The notes: generated by a model from the letters alone, not told the origin. Positions 1-9,084 are shown, counted from the first letter of the stretch. The stretch: 18,048 bases of DNA from Bolinopsis microptera (GCF_026151205.1 NW_026971926.1:1-18048), one strand, 5' to 3'. Translations and numbers: made by a program.

Positions 1-225
1 TACACGAGGTTTCTGTTGAACTGGAAGCCAAATTATGGAAAGAGGTCAAGGGGCAGACCCCGTAAGAACTGGAAGTCCTCCGTACTCGAAGATGCTGCTA
101 AGTTTACAGGTGTTCAAAACATCGACAATGACACAACAGAAGCTTTGGCTACCAACCGAGTACAGTGGAGACATATGTTACGCCGCCAACGCGATGTGTG
201 TGATGCAGGCCACTCCAACGACTAG
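1..225 (+). pseudogene. C-terminal end of a non-LTR retrotransposon reverse transcriptase (RTE-like), partial
   Basis: The reading frame is already open at base 1 (YTRFLLNWKP...) and runs to a TAG at 223-225, so this is the 3' end of a longer ORF cut by the window edge. It contains GKRSRGRPRKNW, then a spaced D, then ATNRVQWR, and ends RDVCDAGHSND. The GRPRxxW ... A..R..WR arrangement is the usual C-terminal tail of RTE-type and related endonuclease/reverse-transcriptase proteins, downstream of the polymerase and thumb. No catalytic motif lies inside the window, so activity cannot be judged. The clade is inferred from this tail and from the short microsatellite that follows at 247-263, which is typical of RTE 3' ends. 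There is no start codon to choose. It could instead belong to another APE-type clade sharing this tail. Confidence 0.75.
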
Positions 226-263
226 GAGGAGACCTTACCATGTAACATGTATGTATGTATGTA
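226..263 (+). repeat. Short 3' UTR ending in an (ATGT)n microsatellite tail
   Basis: Only about 20 bases separate the stop codon at 223-225 from four ATGT units at 247-263. A very short 3' UTR followed by a simple repeat instead of poly(A) is the usual end of RTE-clade retrotransposons. The element probably ends here. Confidence 0.6.
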
Positions 264-274
264 ATTGTAGGTAC

Positions 275-343
275 ATTAAAGTATATTAAAATGTAGGATT
301 TTTTCCGATTTTGACCCGGGGATATACTTTAATATACTTTAAT
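275..343. repeat. 16-bp perfect inverted repeat (hairpin)
   Basis: ATTAAAGTATATTAAA at 275-290 is the exact reverse complement of 328-343, with a 37-base spacer. The right arm itself contains two copies of ATACTTTAAT. It starts just after the (ATGT)n tail. No function is assigned. It could be an end of another small foldback element, or chance in AT-rich DNA. Confidence 0.6.
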
Positions 344-351
344 ATGGTTGG

Positions 352-374
352 CCCCCCCCCCCCCCCCCCCCCCC
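352..374. repeat. C23 homopolymer tract
   Basis: Twenty-three consecutive C residues directly follow the inverted repeat at 275-343. The exact length is unreliable, as homopolymers of this size are often miscounted. The flanks do not form a convincing transposon terminus. Confidence 0.85.
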
Positions 375-739
375 ACAATTACACTAAGTTCTTTTGTTTC
401 TCTCTCCGCAACTATATCAAATTTCAATTGTTAATTTTTAAGTTTTACCCCGAAACTGCTCATAGATATTGGAGCCGAGTCCATTCTTGCGCATTTCTCT
501 TTTGGGCTGGAAAAGCGCGGGAAATTTTGGCCCGGAAGCTAAGGCTTCCCCGTTTCTCGCTCATTTGTGCTCCGATGTTCTTGTGACCTCTGCAGGGGTC
601 AAGTGCAGGATGAGGGACATGGCCGACCAGGAGAAGGTTGTTTTAGAGAGGTATTTTTATACAGTTTAACTGTATCATTACCCTTGGAAATCTCTCGACC
701 CAAACGATGCCAAATTCTGCCTCCGAGCACAAGTACTTT
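375..739. other. No gene recognised
   Basis: Non-repetitive sequence between the C tract and the first TIR element. It is more GC-balanced than its surroundings around 470-660. The short open frames match no family that I recognise and are probably chance. Bases 740-747 (GTAGGGGG) are the left copy of the probable target-site duplication of the next element. Confidence 0.5.
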
Positions 740-766
740 GTAGGGGGGGGGGGGGGGGAATGCAAC

Positions 767-842
767 GTCAATTAATGTCAATTAATGTCAATTAATGTCA
801 ATGTCAGTTTTGCAAAATTTTGGAATACTGACATTAATTGAC
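767..842. repeat. Left subterminal stem-loop with three GTCAATTAAT units
   Basis: Three tandem decamers (767-796) followed by GTCAATGTCAG (797-807) can pair with CTGACATTAATTGAC at 828-842, leaving a loop of about 20 to 30 bases. The last 56 bases match 1433-1488 in the same orientation, apart from differences in the loop. Confidence 0.8.
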
Positions 843-1402
843 ACGATATTTTTCGACCAGAGATTATGTAGTTCTACCATATTTTTAGCACTTAAGAACG
901 TTTATATCATCAATTTATTCACTACTATCACATATGGAAATGTGAAATGTGAAAAAATTTAGATCATTAAACAATTAAACTAAAATAATACGGTTTTCCG
1001 AAATTTAATTTTCTTAAATAGGCGTGGCCATCCAAGGGCGTGGTTCTCAACATCATCAGAACTTAAAACCCACATTAAACGAAATTCCTTCATGACATTT
1101 ATATTTGAATAACGAATCTTAAACAGCTAACATTACTCCTTCATACTAAAAAAGCCGATTCTAGATATTTTACCTGTATAAGAAACCAATAAAATATGGG
1201 CGTGGCCGGTGGGGATCGAAGATGGAAGAGTTGGAAGCTGAAATTTTTTTTGTGGTCTATAAACCTAAGGATCAACAGATAAGAACATACTCATAATTAT
1301 TCAAGGACATTTTGTTTTTTTGGACCGGTCTAACTTACATAGACGTGAATATCTGGAATATTTATCGAATAATGATAATCTCAAATTTCAAGACAAATTA
1401 AT

Positions 1403-1488
1403 GTCAATTAATGTCAATTAATGTCAATTAATGTCAATTAATGTCAATGTCAGTTTGGGGTTTTTATGGAATACTGACATTAATTGAC
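1403..1488. repeat. Right subterminal stem-loop with four GTCAATTAAT units
   Basis: Four tandem decamers (1403-1442), then GTCAATGTCAG (1443-1453), a loop, and CTGACATTAATTGAC (1474-1488). It has the same orientation as the left stem-loop rather than being its mirror image. The closing arm forms part of the right TIR. Confidence 0.8.
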
Positions 1489-1510
1489 GTTGCATTCCCC
1501 CCGTAGGGGG

Positions 1511-1852
1511 TCAGCGAGTCATTTCATGTCTATTGTTCAATGTCGTTGAGTACAGGGGAAGTTAGCTGCTGTCTACTGCCGTTATTCTCCAATTCTTAGA
1601 GTTCGTCTTTCGCACGTGAGTAAGTTTCCTGGGGAAAATAAATAGTCAACCAAAAATTATTAATAATAAACATAGATGGACTTCCCACAATTATAACCAG
1701 TTAATCTGACACCTGCTAGCTGGCGTAAATTTAAAATTTAACACGCAGTGCGCGCGCCGCGCGCTAAAAATATCTCAAATTTGAAAACTGATGTGGTTTT
1801 TACCGAAAATCGAATTCGCGCCAGCCGCCATGCAGTAGATGAATTCATAAAT
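1511..1852. other. No gene recognised
   Basis: Unique sequence after the first TIR element. A CpG-rich alternating stretch, GTGCGCGCGCCGCGCGC, lies at 1748-1764 in an otherwise AT-rich setting. A splice-donor-like GTGAGTAAGT lies near 1615, but no coding exon can be supported beside it. Confidence 0.4.
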
Positions 1853-1960
1853 TTGGAACATGGGCACATCACAGTATTGGCCGTATTTGAGTGCTGGGAA
1901 GGCTCAGTTCGGATTTCTAAGATGGATATAGCCGTAAGCTAGGCCTAGGAACCATAAAAA
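1853..1960. repeat. Diverged direct repeat, copy 1 of 2
   Basis: A segment of about 108 bp starting TTTGGAACATGGGCACATC is repeated at 2177-2285 with roughly 85% identity by eye. It is followed by a CATGGAATGA...ATGAACATT stretch (about 1974-2010), which recurs in later repeat units. This appears to be the first, most diverged member of the repeat array. Confidence 0.75.
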
Positions 1961-2176
1961 GTCGTATAAAACTGCCCATGGAATGACCAGAAATGAACGA
2001 AAATGAACATTCTTCTCAAAGTGCTCAGAATGGTTTAAAATGGGTCGGAAAGTGTTTATATTAGTCCTAGGACCACTCAAACCAAGTTTGAGAATCATTA
2101 CATGTCTAGAACCGATGTTACCAATGTTCCAAAATGTCCCAATTTTGGCACAATAATCCTCCTGAGAATCCAGATT

Positions 2177-2285
2177 TTTGGAACATGGGCACATCGAAGT
2201 ATTGGCTGTATTTAAGTGCTGGGAAGCCTCAATTCGGTTTTCTAAGATGGATGTAGGTAAAAACTAGGCCTAAGAGCCATCAAAA
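2177..2285. repeat. Diverged direct repeat, copy 2 of 2
   Basis: It matches 1853-1960, with conserved blocks GAACATGGGCACATC, AGTGCTGGGAAG, TCTAAGATGGAT and ACTAGGCCTA. Downstream it runs directly into another unit of the array (2300-2420). Confidence 0.75.
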
Positions 2286-2299
2286 CTCAAATAACATTA

Positions 2300-2420
2300 C
2301 CCAGGTTCATGGAATGTATGGAAAATGAACAAAAATGAAAATAGTAGTTGAGATGGTGGAAACATTTGATACAATTTTGGAAACATGCTTTTACAGCCGT
2401 ATTTATGCTTGTACTGACTT
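2300..2420. repeat. Tandem-repeat unit B, left part (interrupted)
   Basis: It begins CCAGGTTCATGGAATG and contains GTAGTTGAGATGGTGGAAAC, both shared with the unit at 4433-4760. About 130 bp present in that unit between these blocks is missing here. The unit is broken at 2420 by the insertion of the element at 2421-4365 and resumes at 4366. Bases 2417-2420 (ACTT) are the left target-site duplication. Confidence 0.8.
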
Positions 2421-4365
2421 GGACATGTTCATAAAAAGGTGGCACTAGAGATTGATTTTTCACTGCCAAAATTGTGTGAAGCATTTTAAAATACTTGTAT
2501 CTCAAGGAGTATGCTATGAAAGTTAACCAAATTTTAATGTGGTCCAAAAAGATTCAAATGTCACATAATAGTCATTCATCTCTTTATATCTGTTAATTGT
2601 GCAGATATGAGCCAGAAATCACAAAATATTCATTTCTTGCACCTCTAATCATGAATTTACATTCTGTGAGTGTGTCCTGCTTCTCAATGTGATTATTGAA
2701 CCTTTTTGAGATAGCTGAGTGTTAAAAGTGCAAAGAATCACCGGTTAAATGTGGAGTTACGATGCAATTATCACATACAGGGTTAATTCTGACTAAGTAT
2801 TTTAGAATGATGAATGTGATATGAATATCAACGGAATGATTGTAACAATGAACTCTATCAATGTCAATTATATCATGCTAACTAATATTTAGAGAATTTA
2901 GATGGTTAAAAGTGCCATAATGAGTCAAAAATCACATAAATGAGCATGTATTGAAATTATGCTGTATCAGGGGAATGTACACTGTCCATTTGAACACTGT
3001 CCATTAGTACTCCGATGAAAAAGCGATGAATGTCGATTTGCCGTGATTCTAGCTTTGTGTGTTATTGTGTGATTTCAATGCACGGCAATGAAGGGACTCA
3101 GGTACCACGATCTGGCAGACAAACATGTCTGAACAGACATAGCGAGTCAGATCTGGTTCAGGAAATTTTATCGTTTAAGAGATATTCATATTTCATATGA
3201 ATCAATACTCAGGTTTCTAATTTTGGACTCGCCCGGGGTTTGATTATGATACTTTGAGGAATGACATTTGATTTATAAGTTGATTTCAAATCCCCTATGG
3301 GTACCAGAAATACTGGTTTCACAACAACAACATCACTTTTTGGCTCTATATCAGGTTGGTATTCATAGTAAATCTGCAGTAATTTGTTGTGACACTGCAC
3401 TTGTTTATGGTCATGGAGAAGTTCGTTATTAGAGTAATAGTGGAATCAATAATCACAAAACACTGATTTTAAACTGATTAAACTAGGCAAGTACTTTTAC
3501 TACTCAAGCCATGATAATTTTGTCTCCATACTGTGACAAATGAATCAATCAGTTACGTATAATACTTAATTGAATTTTTGAAATGTGATTATCGATTCAT
3601 TACCTTTCTTTTCAAAATGTCATTACAACTTGAACATTACATATGATTCAATTGTCATACTTTAAAGAAAATTACATAGTTGGTAGCCAGATTTGTGTGA
3701 TTTTTGAATCATTTAACCACCCAGATCAAAAATTATCGCTCAAAGGCCTTCAATATGGTATAAGCTTAGACATGGATTCAAAAATCACATAATAAGAACC
3801 ATAGAATGGATATATGTTGTCATATTGTGCACTTAATTTAAGGCTTACTATAGACTTAATAGCGCACCAATAACGAAAATGTGATTTTTGAATCATATTA
3901 ACTGGTTTTAATACTATTTAATACTATTTTGTACCCTAACAAATGATAGAAAGCCAATAAAAACGTAAGATGATTCAATAATCACTGCTCAAAATAGGCT
4001 CATTTCCAATGTTGTGATTTTTGAATCATTTTGGCACCAATAACAATTTCAGATAAGACATTTTATTCCTTACATGCATTATAGTCACCATATCAATTTT
4101 GGCGTCTTTGTGAATAGTACTTTTCAGATTATCTAGTGTTGATTCATCTTGCATTTCTAATTGTGTGATTTTTGAATCATTGGCACACAAATAACGATAA
4201 CTCCTGTGATATAAGCACTACAGACTCCGTGATTTCAGGATCATGAAATTTAATCGAATTTCTAAAGGTATAGATAGATATATCAACCAACAAAGAGCAA
4301 TGACCATTTTTAAAACTCATTTAAAAAAAATCAATCTCTAGTGCCACCTTTTTTTGAACGTGTCC
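2421..4365. mobile_element. Non-autonomous TIR element, 1,945 bp, nested in a tandem repeat
   Basis: The first 40 bases (2421-2460, starting GGACATGTTCATAAAAAGG) and the reverse complement of the last 40 (4326-4365) match with two differences, giving a TIR that includes GGTGGCACTAGAGATTGATT. ACTT flanks both sides (2417-2420 and 4366-4369). If the element and one ACTT are removed, the host reads continuously in the order seen in the neighbouring repeat at 5129-5165, so the empty site is effectively visible. The 4-bp duplication is inferred from that junction. No transposase ORF or known protein is present, and the interior is AT-rich and filled with a short motif in both orientations. The superfamily is not assigned. 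Confidence 0.85.
2549..4244. repeat. Dispersed TGTGATTTTTGAATCAT motif array (at least 14 copies)
   Basis: Exact 17-mers occur at 3696-3712, 3880-3896, 4013-4029 and 4164-4180. Near matches in the same orientation are at 2688, 3068, 3584 and 4228. Reverse-orientation copies (consensus ATGATTCAAAAATCACA) are at 2549, 2607, 2920, 3442, 3773 and 3969. The motif has inverted arms TGATT and AATCA around a short centre. A companion GCACCAATAACGA-like block is beside three of them (3864, 4034, 4183). Spacing is irregular, roughly 45 to 370 bp. All copies lie inside the 1,945-bp TIR element. Subterminal or internal protein-binding repeats are a plausible role, but this is inference. Confidence 0.8.
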
Positions 4366-4432
4366 ACTTGGAATCTATCTGGTATGGTAGAAGGACACAT
4401 GTACTAACATTTCCAGCCACTTAGACTTGCAA
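4366..4432. repeat. Tandem-repeat unit B, right part
   Basis: It resumes with ACTTGGAATCTATCTGG and continues with GGTATGGTAGAAGGACAC, matching the end of the unit at 4688-4755 and that at 5140-5190. Together with 2300-2420 it forms one unit split by the nested element. Confidence 0.8.
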
Positions 4433-4760
4433 AATACTCCCCTGGTTCATGGAATGAATGAAATGAACACAAAATGAACATTTTCCTAGAATCCCCTGAA
4501 TTGGGCTAAAACCGATTGGAATCGGTCGGTATTGATACCAGGAGTGTCCCTGAGAAGTTTGGTGTGCCTAGCATGTTCAAAAAGGGCTCTGGGGCAATGT
4601 TTCTATTTTGGTTTCAGAGTAGTTGAGATGGTGGAAACAATTGACACAAATTTAGAAACATGCTTTTTAGCGGTAATTATGCCTGGACTGGCATGGAATC
4701 GATATGGTATGGTAGAGGGGCATATTGTTTACTAACATGTTCAGCAACTCAGAAGTTTTT
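4433..4760. repeat. Tandem-repeat unit C
   Basis: It starts with CCCCTGGTTCATGGAATGAA and contains GATACCAGGAGTGTCC, TTTTGGTTTCAGAG, GATGGTGGAAAC and GGTATGGTAGAGGGG. The same blocks recur in the same order about 460 bp later. No protein-coding signal is conserved between copies. Confidence 0.8.
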
Positions 4761-4892
4761 TTCTTTGAAATTTAATACTCCACCGAAGGGATAGGGTGCG
4801 TCAAGAATCATCCAGTTTCACATCGAAAGCACTATTTTCACACATCAAATTGTGACATTTTTTGTTCAACTTTAAAAAAACCTTTTTAGTGC

Positions 4893-5190
4893 AAAATGAT
4901 CCCCTGGTTCATGAAATGAACAAAAATGAACTTTACCCTAAAATCGCCTAAACTGAGTTGAAGGCGATCAGAATCGATTGGTATCGATACCAGGAGTGTC
5001 CTTGAAAATTTTGGTGGCCCTAGCATCCTCAGAAAAGGCTTTGTGGGCAATGTTCCATTTTGGTTTCAGAGAAGTTGGGATTCTGGAACAGAATTGAGAC
5101 AAATTTGGAACAGGCTTTTTGGGCAGTAATTATGCCTTGGCTGACTTAAAATCGATCTGGTATGGTGGAGGGGTATATTAACTACATTTT
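4893..5190. repeat. Tandem-repeat unit D
   Basis: It starts ATCCCCTGGTTCATG and shares GATACCAGGAGTGTCC, TTTTGGTTTCAGAG and ATCTGGTATGGTGG with unit C, at roughly 75% identity by eye. It is the last recognisable unit, and the match fades after about 5190. Confidence 0.8.
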
Positions 5191-5199
5191 TGGGTGTTT

Positions 5200-7430
5200 T
5201 CAAATTAAAGATTTCAAAGCCAGATTTTCGGCTTAAGTTGGCTGGGACATGCCCAAATTGTATATGCTTTGATCGTGATCGGGTTTTCAAAAATAAACGA
5301 TTTACCTTTCGCATATGATGGACTTTTTCCCGAAGAAGGTGGGTATTTTATCCTTGTAGTTTTCCAGAGAAGGACGTAGTCTTTTCCACATCTCTGTCAT
5401 CAGTGAAGTCCTCTCGATTAAACGGTACCTTTTTGGCACTCCTGAGATAATTGACTGTCTTATACACAATGGTTTTACCGTTTACAACATTTGCAGTAAT
5501 ATTTATTACCGAATTTAATTAGAATTTAACCCATACATTTTAAACACATGAACTGCTGTATCAGTAACCATCAAAATAGAGACAAACCTATGAATTTGAT
5601 GTTTATCTTGTTAAGTGGGAGGTTAACCTCTTCTTGACACAAAATACCAAGTCGTCTCCTGAGATCTCCGACATGACAGAGGAAGCTACTGTCGAGTTCG
5701 ATATTACAGCTAACCTAAGATAGTCAAACTGAGTGGGATCAATTTTAAGCATTACAAATCAGCAGTTATCAAGCAAATGTGATGAAAGAGCCATTATTGA
5801 AATGTAAGGCAGATCTAGAGCTAGGAATGTGTTTCGGGGCATCAAAGAATAAGTATCTGTGTACTGTTCTTTACCATACCATTTAAACGATTTAATACAT
5901 GGAAGTATCACAATAATATACTTTTTCAAAAACATAAACACATTTAAAAAAAGGCTCGAATGGGTTATCGATATTTCCATATAATGCAGGATTGAAATAA
6001 TCTGTTTAGGAGTAATACGTTCAAATTCGATCCTGATCTACAAAAGTGTAACATGATAGCAAAATCCGCTGTGCTTTTCTATACTAGAACAAGTTTTAGT
6101 AGTCTCCAGCACATCACAGCTTTAAGGCAGTAACACTAAATCGATTACATTAAATAACCTCTCAAGATCATTTAGTAATATCTGTATTTCAATGTGCAAC
6201 GAAACAGCTTCTATACTACTTTACTACTTCTATACTACTTTACTATCAACTAGATATACGGTTTGAGCATTGAAGCTCTATGCTGTGAGCAGCAACGAAA
6301 AGAGATGGGATTGCAATATATCGACTCACTTGTGAAAATAATGATTAAATCTCAAATCTCACTTGTTCAGAACAATTACGATTTCTAACTGCGCGGCGTA
6401 GTGCGTACGTTGAAATCCAAATAAAAATTATTTTTGATCAAAATATTGGAAAACAAAATTACAACATGATTCAAATCTTGTGTAAAAAAATGTGATAAAC
6501 AATATGATATTAAAAACTTTCGTGAAAAATTTTAAAAAGCATGATTTCCACCCGATTATGTGAAGTTATCATTTTTATGACTTTTACAGGTTATAATTTT
6601 TGTCAAGAGCTTAGCCATTTGTCAAAATTTAGGTCATGGTATCATGTTATGTGACTATACAATGAGATTATAATCTGTTGATGTATAATATCTTGGAGTT
6701 TATCAGGGGATAAAATTATTTGTAGGTTTATAAACTACCAAAACGCGCGCTGGGTTGGACTCGTTGTATAATAATAATGTATAACTATCAATACATGATA
6801 CACGATAACGTAAAACTATATAAATCGATAACATATAAGATCAAATAAACCATATGGTACCAAGTTACATTAATTGATGAAATCTTTCCATGTTTTAGAA
6901 TGAAAATCCATATTACACAAATATTCCTAGCTTTAAGTATGACACACATTATTACATGATAACGAATTGATTTAACGCGCATATGCAAAATATATTGTAA
7001 TTGTATAAGAATCGACCTTGTTTTTTAAAGATTAGTCATTTAAAGTATCGATGAGAAAATCCCTGTACAAATAGCTTATACTTATAATCCGATAATTTAT
7101 GTTGTATGATGCAATGAAAATACTCATACCGCGCGCGCAGCTTGAACTACGACATACGCAAGCGTTCAGTTGCAAATTATAAGGTCTACCGAAGTTTGTA
7201 GGGCGCGAAAAATTTTATGTTGACGTGCTCGCGCATTCTGAGTAGTCAGCTCGCGTTGGGGAATCTTTATTTGGCGTTTATAAACATGATAGCCTGAGGT
7301 CTCAAGGTAAGTATCGAAGGGGACTGTAAAGTTTTCAAACTTCCATAAATTATAAATTGCTATTCAAAATTGTATTATTTTCATGAGGGTGTCTAATATT
7401 TAATGGAAGTTATGGACACAAATTATTTTT
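5200..7430. other. AT-rich stretch without a recognised gene
   Basis: No open frame here has recognisable similarity, and the longest are AT-driven. Isolated CpG-rich words such as CGCGCGC occur near 6743 and 7130. A consensus-like splice donor (CAAGGTAAGTAT) lies at about 7303-7314 after a CpG-containing stretch (7200-7260). It could mark the 5' exon of an unseen gene, but no coding sequence supports this. Confidence 0.45.
6208..6245. repeat. 19-bp tandem duplication
   Basis: CTTCTATACTACTTTACTA occurs twice, at 6208-6226 and 6227-6245, with no mismatch. This is a recent small tandem duplication. Confidence 0.9.
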
Positions 7431-7431
7431 A

Positions 7432-7475
7432 AAAATTAAAAAAAAAAGAAAAAAAAAGAATAAAAAAAACAACAA
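7432..7475 (+). repeat. A-rich tract
   Basis: Runs of A broken by single G, T or C over about 40 bases. It could be an old poly(A) tail of a plus-strand retrotransposed sequence, but nothing recognisable lies upstream. A weak hairpin (ACTACC at 7542 with GGTAGT at 7565) follows on the right. Confidence 0.5.
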
Positions 7476-7651
7476 CCCATGTAGCTGAGACACCTCACAG
7501 CAAGTAGACCAAAGTGGCTTTTGCTTCTGAACGGTGCGTCAACTACCCGCCGAAGCGGTGGGTTGGTAGTCCCCCCTGGGATCATTTCGTCCGTAAAATT
7601 ATATATAACATAAAATATTACAGTAAAATATCAAAATTTACATAAACAAAT

Positions 7652-8653
7652 CTAGGAGACCTCAAAGCTCGTCTTCTGGGGGATGAGGTTGAAGGAGATG
7701 TCGTGCAGTTCAAGATGCTGGGCCGTTGATCTTCCTCTGATTCCTCTTAGTGAAATGAGTGTACTTCTTAACAGATCAAATCTGAATCGTGTTCTGATAT
7801 GATTTTTGACTTGGCTCTTGGCTTCTTTTTTATGGTCAGCTATCATCTCAGAGACACGATCTACAAATACAGTGCATAGCGGTCCCATACCTCCAGAGGT
7901 TGTGAAGACTAGAGGGACAAAGGATCCTTTCTCTGACTGAAGTACTCTCTCTTCATACAAATCTTTCTTTTCTTTCTCGTGATCTTTATAGATCTTATCT
8001 AGCGTCTTAAATGTGCTTGTGTCACAGTTAGGATGTGTGACCCTAATGTCAAAGAATGTTCTTTCAAAGGGTGCATACAATCCGACAGCTGCAACATCAA
8101 GACGGGCTTCATCCTGGGTGTTGGTCTTTCTTGAGAAGGAGCTTTGTTGGACTGTCAGGAGTGCTGGTTCTATCCTTACGTCTTTACACTTTGCTTCTCG
8201 GAGGAAGAAAGCAGCAGTATCTCTAATAGCGTTGTGGCGCATGCTAATGTATCCGCCTAGTTTACAGTCAAGGGCGTGTTAAATACTGTTGAAATTTCCA
8301 CAAGCATATTTAGAGGGCACTCCTTGGATCTTCCAACCATACCTTAAGCGTATGCTGTCTTGGAACTCCTGCCTGTTCAGAACATAGTTGAGGTCTTTCA
8401 GTGGTAGTGTCGAAAGCCATGTTGAGGCTCCCTTCTCTCTTGCTTGATCTAAGTGGTTCTTTAGTTGATGATCTGATTCTTTGTGGAGCACCTTGAACCT
8501 TTGGGAGAGAAACTCCTCTTTCTGTTTCCTCAGTTCTTCTTTCTTTTCTTTTATCTTGCCCATGTCCAGCTTGGTGATATCCGGGTCTTGTTGGTTGATC
8601 AAACTCACGTGGTCTTTAGTTACCGCTACTGAGTAAGCATATTCACGGGACAC
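7652..8653 (-). pseudogene. C-terminal fragment of a retroelement protein (zinc-knuckle and nuclease-like region), one in-frame stop
   Basis: Two open stretches (8653-8282 and 8278-7652) lie in the same frame and are separated only by a TAA at 8279-8281, so they are one decayed protein of about 333 codons. Order of parts: a Lys/Glu-rich helical stretch, then KGASTWLSTLPL...LRYGW, a C-G...H-x3-C zinc-knuckle-like segment at the stop, RHNAIRD, then RLDV...FFDIRVTHPN and FTTSGGMGP. From memory, this order is found C-terminal to a reverse transcriptase in many invertebrate (notably cnidarian) retroelement proteins. The knuckle followed by two Asp-containing strands resembles the restriction-like endonuclease end of R2-type elements, but that is inference. 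The expected first Cys of the knuckle is Tyr here. A stop at 8657-8659 cuts it off upstream, and no polymerase remains. It is almost certainly inactive. Confidence 0.75.
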
Positions 8654-8659
8654 AAATTA

Positions 8660-9080
8660 TTGCTTAATCTATTTATGCATATTATTTGAATGACATTAAA
8701 TTTTTCAAAAGAACGATAGTAAGATGGATTTTGTTTTCCTTAATCATTAATTGTGCTGTGTCAATCCCAGGGGTTTGTCGAGGGCTTTGTTGTCTCCTTC
8801 GATCGATTCTGGATGACTGGGTTATCTGTTATTGGTGGCTGATGAGCCCTGTTGTATGGGTTTCACTCAATACATCTACATAGTATAGTATATTATGGTA
8901 CTATCTTTTTTATTTCAAAATTCAAATAAACTTTACATCAATGTATTACAGTTATATTCAATAAAAAGACCACAATATCTCCTGTGAAGCAAAAACATGG
9001 AAAAAGAGAGCTAGAAAAATATTCATGATACTCAACACTACCAGACTCAGCTGGAGTGAGAAACAATATGTAAAAACATT
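8660..9080. other. Spacer without a recognised gene
   Basis: This lies between the decayed retroelement fragment and the 3' end of the CR1-like element. A short plus-strand open frame at 8686-8883 has no recognisable similarity. I see no polymerase remnant that would extend the fragment at 7652-8653. Confidence 0.4.
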
Positions 9081-9084
9081 AAGG

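Larger units (their letters stand above)
748..1502. mobile_element. Non-autonomous TIR DNA transposon (MITE-like, about 755 bp)
   Basis: The left end AATGCAACGTCAATTAATGTCA (759-780), preceded by a G run, is the exact reverse complement of 1475-1496, followed by CCCCCC (1497-1502). This gives a perfect 28-bp TIR counting six G/C. GTAGGGGG occurs on both sides (740-747 and 1503-1510), consistent with an 8-bp target-site duplication as in hAT-type elements. The G run makes a 3-bp GTA duplication equally possible, so the exact left boundary is uncertain within 743-758. There is no ORF, so transposition would need enzymes from elsewhere. Each end carries a stem-loop built from GTCAATTAAT decamers. 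The superfamily is not assigned. Confidence 0.8.

Noticed and set aside
2549-4244. CRISPR-like array
   Set aside because: The motif is short, in both orientations and irregularly spaced, and the genome is metazoan. It is better explained as internal repeats of a TIR element.
6788-6988. Minus-strand open frame of 66 codons
   Set aside because: AT-rich composition with no domain or conservation signal. It looks like chance.
7300-7315. Strong splice-donor-like CAAGGTAAGTAT
   Set aside because: No coding exon upstream and no acceptor-linked ORF downstream. A single short consensus is not enough.
8839-8860. Hammerhead-ribozyme-like core (CTGATGAG followed by CCC...GGG)
   Set aside because: The obligatory GAAA box after the stem is missing (TTTC is found instead) and no closing stem I or III is evident.
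8686-8883. Plus-strand open frame of 65 codons
   Set aside because: No recognisable domain or conserved pattern, and it starts in AT-rich spacer. Probably chance.
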